From NCBI GenBank assembly GCA_023395515.1, contig JAEWZB010000015.1, forward strand, positions 1-22,498: 22,498 nucleotides of DNA. The letters run 5' to 3'. The stretch's first letter is position 1, and every line of letters begins with the position of its first letter. Below are positions 20,590 to 22,498 of the stretch, piece by piece. Under the pieces are notes generated by a model that made no database searches, was not told the origin of the DNA, and saw nothing but the letters and a program-made list of their open reading frames with translations. The position numbers and the translations under genes were made by a program. Source of the stretch: Bacillota bacterium. GTDB taxonomy: Bacteria; Bacillota; Syntrophomonadia; Syntrophomonadales; Syntrophomonadaceae.

Positions 20590-22498
20590 AGCTTTCTCTC
20601 CTTTTTTCAAGCTCTTTCACAATAATTTCAGGATATTCTATACGCTTATGATAAATGCCTTCTAATACATTACAAAAAGACTCGGAAATAATATGGAGAT
20701 CTTTAAAGGTTAAATCACATAATTCTAATTGACCATCATTTAGCTTATCCTTTATTATTTTATCCACCATGTTTTCAATCTTTTCTGCCGTAGGCTCTTT
20801 TAATGACCGGACTGCTGCTTCTACCGAATCAGCCAACATAACTAAGGCCACTTCTTTACTCTGGGGTTTAGGTCCCTCATAGCGGAAGCTATCTTCACTA
20901 ATTTTGCCTTCTTCATCTTCTTCCAAGGCCCGGCTATAGAAATATTTAGCTAAGCTTGTACCATGGTGCTGTTCAATAAAATCAATAATTACTTGGGGCA
21001 AATGGGCCTCCCGGGCTAATTCTACTCCTTCTTTAACATGGGAAGTTATAATTAAAGCGCTAAGAGCCGGGGCTATCTTTTCATGAGGATTCTCCAGTCC
21101 TCTTTGATTTTCCACAAAATATTCCGGCCGCTTAATTTTGCCTATATCATGATAATAAGAGCCTACCCTTACTAATAAAGGATTAGCCCCGATAGCTTCC
21201 GCAGATGCTTCCGCTAGATTACCTACCATTAAACTATGGTGATAAGTGCCTGGTGCTTCTAATAATTCCCGTTTTAATAAATAATGATTCGGATTAGATA
21301 ATTCCAAAAGTTTTATCATGCTGGTTATGGAAAAGGCCGTTTCTAAATAAGGCAGAGCACCAATCATCAATATCGCCGATAAAATGCCGTTTACGGCGCC
21401 AATAAGAGCTCCCACTAATAAAACATGCAAAGAAATTGTACCACCGATAAATGATAAGGTAATTATAGTTGCAATATTAGCTAATGCCACATATAAAGCA
21501 GATTTGGCTAAATCTGAAGTCTGATTAACCCGGTAAACTTGGAATATACCTACTGAACCTCCTACAAAGGCGGTAATAGCATAAAACAGTTGGTTCCCAT
21601 TAGTTAACAAGCCTACATATATGGCCATAATGCTGGTTATAAAAAATGCTAAGCGGCTATCTAATAATATAGCCAAAAGCATAGAACCTGCAGCTACCGG
21701 AGCTAAATATCCCATCAAAGCATTAAGTTCCGGCTGATCGCCAATTTTTATAACGGTTAAAAACCGCGATACCAGCATTATAATAATAAAGACTAGTCCA
21801 ATCAGCAGCATTTGACTGTCATTTTGAAAAATTTCCTTATAATAACGGCGCAAGAACTCTATTATTATCCAAAAAGTAAGTAAGACAAAAATTGCGGCTC
21901 CCACCAGGGTTAAGGGGTAACTCTTACTTCTTTGAATACCTAGCTGTTCCAGAATAGAAATCTGCTCCAGGGTAACCCGGTCTCCCTCCCGTACAATAAT
22001 TTCTCCGGCCTTAACCGTCTTTTGTACGGGTTGAACAGCATCAATCGCCTCTCTAATCGCCTTATCCGTAGCCTCCCTATTAAAAATAAGATTAGGCCTT
22101 ATAGTGTTAATAGTCATTATTTTAATTACTTCTTTAGCTTCTAAAGTATAAGGAATACTATTAATCTGCTGGTCAGCTTGCTCGTAAACATCCGGTAAAG
22201 CCTCTTCAGTAATAGGCTTATTCATTAACCCTTTGGCAATATTGTAAGAAGTTTCTTGCAATAAAAGCATATCTTCCGGTTCAATACCTATTAAATAATC
22301 GGCTAATCTGGTCGTAGACAGATTAAGTTCAAACCGGCTCTCCTGATTAGTAGTATTTAGAAAATAAACTAGCTGTTCCTGGGGATTTTCACTATTATTT
22401 ATAAAGTCATCAATAGCTACAAAGGAGTTTTCAATATCACTGGTAGTATTGGATAATGCATACTTGTCCTCTTGATATACCTTTTGCACCTTACCGGC
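20558..22498 (-). CDS. pgpH: PgpH-type cyclic-di-AMP phosphodiesterase (5' end outside window)
   Basis: The frame is open to the window edge, so the N-terminus is missing; about 646 residues are visible. The visible start belongs to the extracellular 7TMR-HDED domain (KAGEIIVREGDRVT near residue 160). Roughly seven membrane helices follow, then a cytosolic HD domain with HHSLMVGNLAEASAEAI, YYHDIGKIKRPEYF (HD pair about 447-448 in the visible part), IITSHVKEG, EQHHGTS and MLADSVEAAVRS. PgpH (YqfF) hydrolyses c-di-AMP to pApA and so influences potassium and wall homeostasis. It heads the ybeY-dgkA-cdd-era string as in Bacillus. Confidence 0.95.
   Translation of the reverse strand, partial: AGKVQKVYQEDKYALSNTTSDIENSFVAIDDFINNSENPQEQLVYFLNTTNQESRFELNLSTTRLADYLIGIEPEDMLLLQETSYNIAKGLMNKPITEEALPDVYEQADQQINSIPYTLEAKEVIKIMTINTIRPNLIFNREATDKAIREAIDAVQPVQKTVKAGEIIVREGDRVTLEQISILEQLGIQRSKSYPLTLVGAAIFVLLTFWIIIEFLRRYYKEIFQNDSQMLLIGLVFIIIMLVSRFLTVIKIGDQPELNALMGYLAPVAAGSMLLAILLDSRLAFFITSIMAIYVGLLTNGNQLFYAITAFVGGSVGIFQVYRVNQTSDLAKSALYVALANIATIITLSFIGGTISLHVLLVGALIGAVNGILSAILMIGALPYLETAFSITSMIKLLELSNPNHYLLKRELLEAPGTYHHSLMVGNLAEASAEAIGANPLLVRVGSYYHDIGKIKRPEYFVENQRGLENPHEKIAPALSALIITSHVKEGVELAREAHLPQVIIDFIEQHHGTSLAKYFYSRALEEDEEGKISEDSFRYEGPKPQSKEVALVMLADSVEAAVRSLKEPTAEKIENMVDKIIKDKLNDGQLELCDLTFKDLHIISESFCNVLEGIYHKRIEYPEIIVKELEKRRESYGDHDNKPAK

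Overview
The window looks like part of a chromosome from an anaerobic, low-GC Clostridia-type Firmicute, perhaps Peptococcaceae- or Syntrophomonas-like. This is an inference from gene content and order: a pgpH-ybeY-dgkA-cdd-era-recO string, a T-box-controlled two-subunit glycyl-tRNA synthetase, and ccpN-ppsR-ppdK. Almost every gene is on the minus strand, so transcription runs from high to low coordinates. No rRNA, tRNA, transposase or CRISPR array was found.

The right part (about 8.4-22.5 kb) is a compact housekeeping block. In transcription order it holds pgpH (cut by the window end), ybeY, dgkA, cdd, era, deoC, an unrecognised membrane-anchored protein gene and recO. A promoter whose -35 box overlaps the recO stop codon then drives a T-box leader and glyQ-glyS, which end in a terminator. 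Next come ccpN, ppsR and ppdK: a CBS-domain repressor, the bifunctional regulator of PPDK, and pyruvate phosphate dikinase. These genes overlap or nearly touch, and ppdK is followed by a strong hairpin terminator.

The left part (1-8.4 kb) is looser and accessory in character. It contains a truncated MerR regulator gene, a NapH-like membrane polyferredoxin, a geranylgeranyl-reductase-like flavoprotein, an arsenic cluster (arsR, a 70-codon frame, arsM), a decayed two-gene module, and three secreted or membrane proteins of unknown role. Several gene remnants lie between them.

The most notable observation is that arsM is interrupted by one in-frame TGA, at the position expected for the fourth arsenic-binding cysteine. 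The frame continues for 58 ArsM-like codons, and a small hairpin with a GGUU loop begins 12 nt after the TGA, with its loop 17 nt after it. This fits a selenocysteine codon with a bacterial SECIS element and would make a 264-residue selenoprotein. A second observation is a dispersed 3'-end module: GGGTR-type hairpins, sometimes with a box reading FHNxKN and a short tail nearly identical to the end of ppdK, recur after successive genes in the accessory half.
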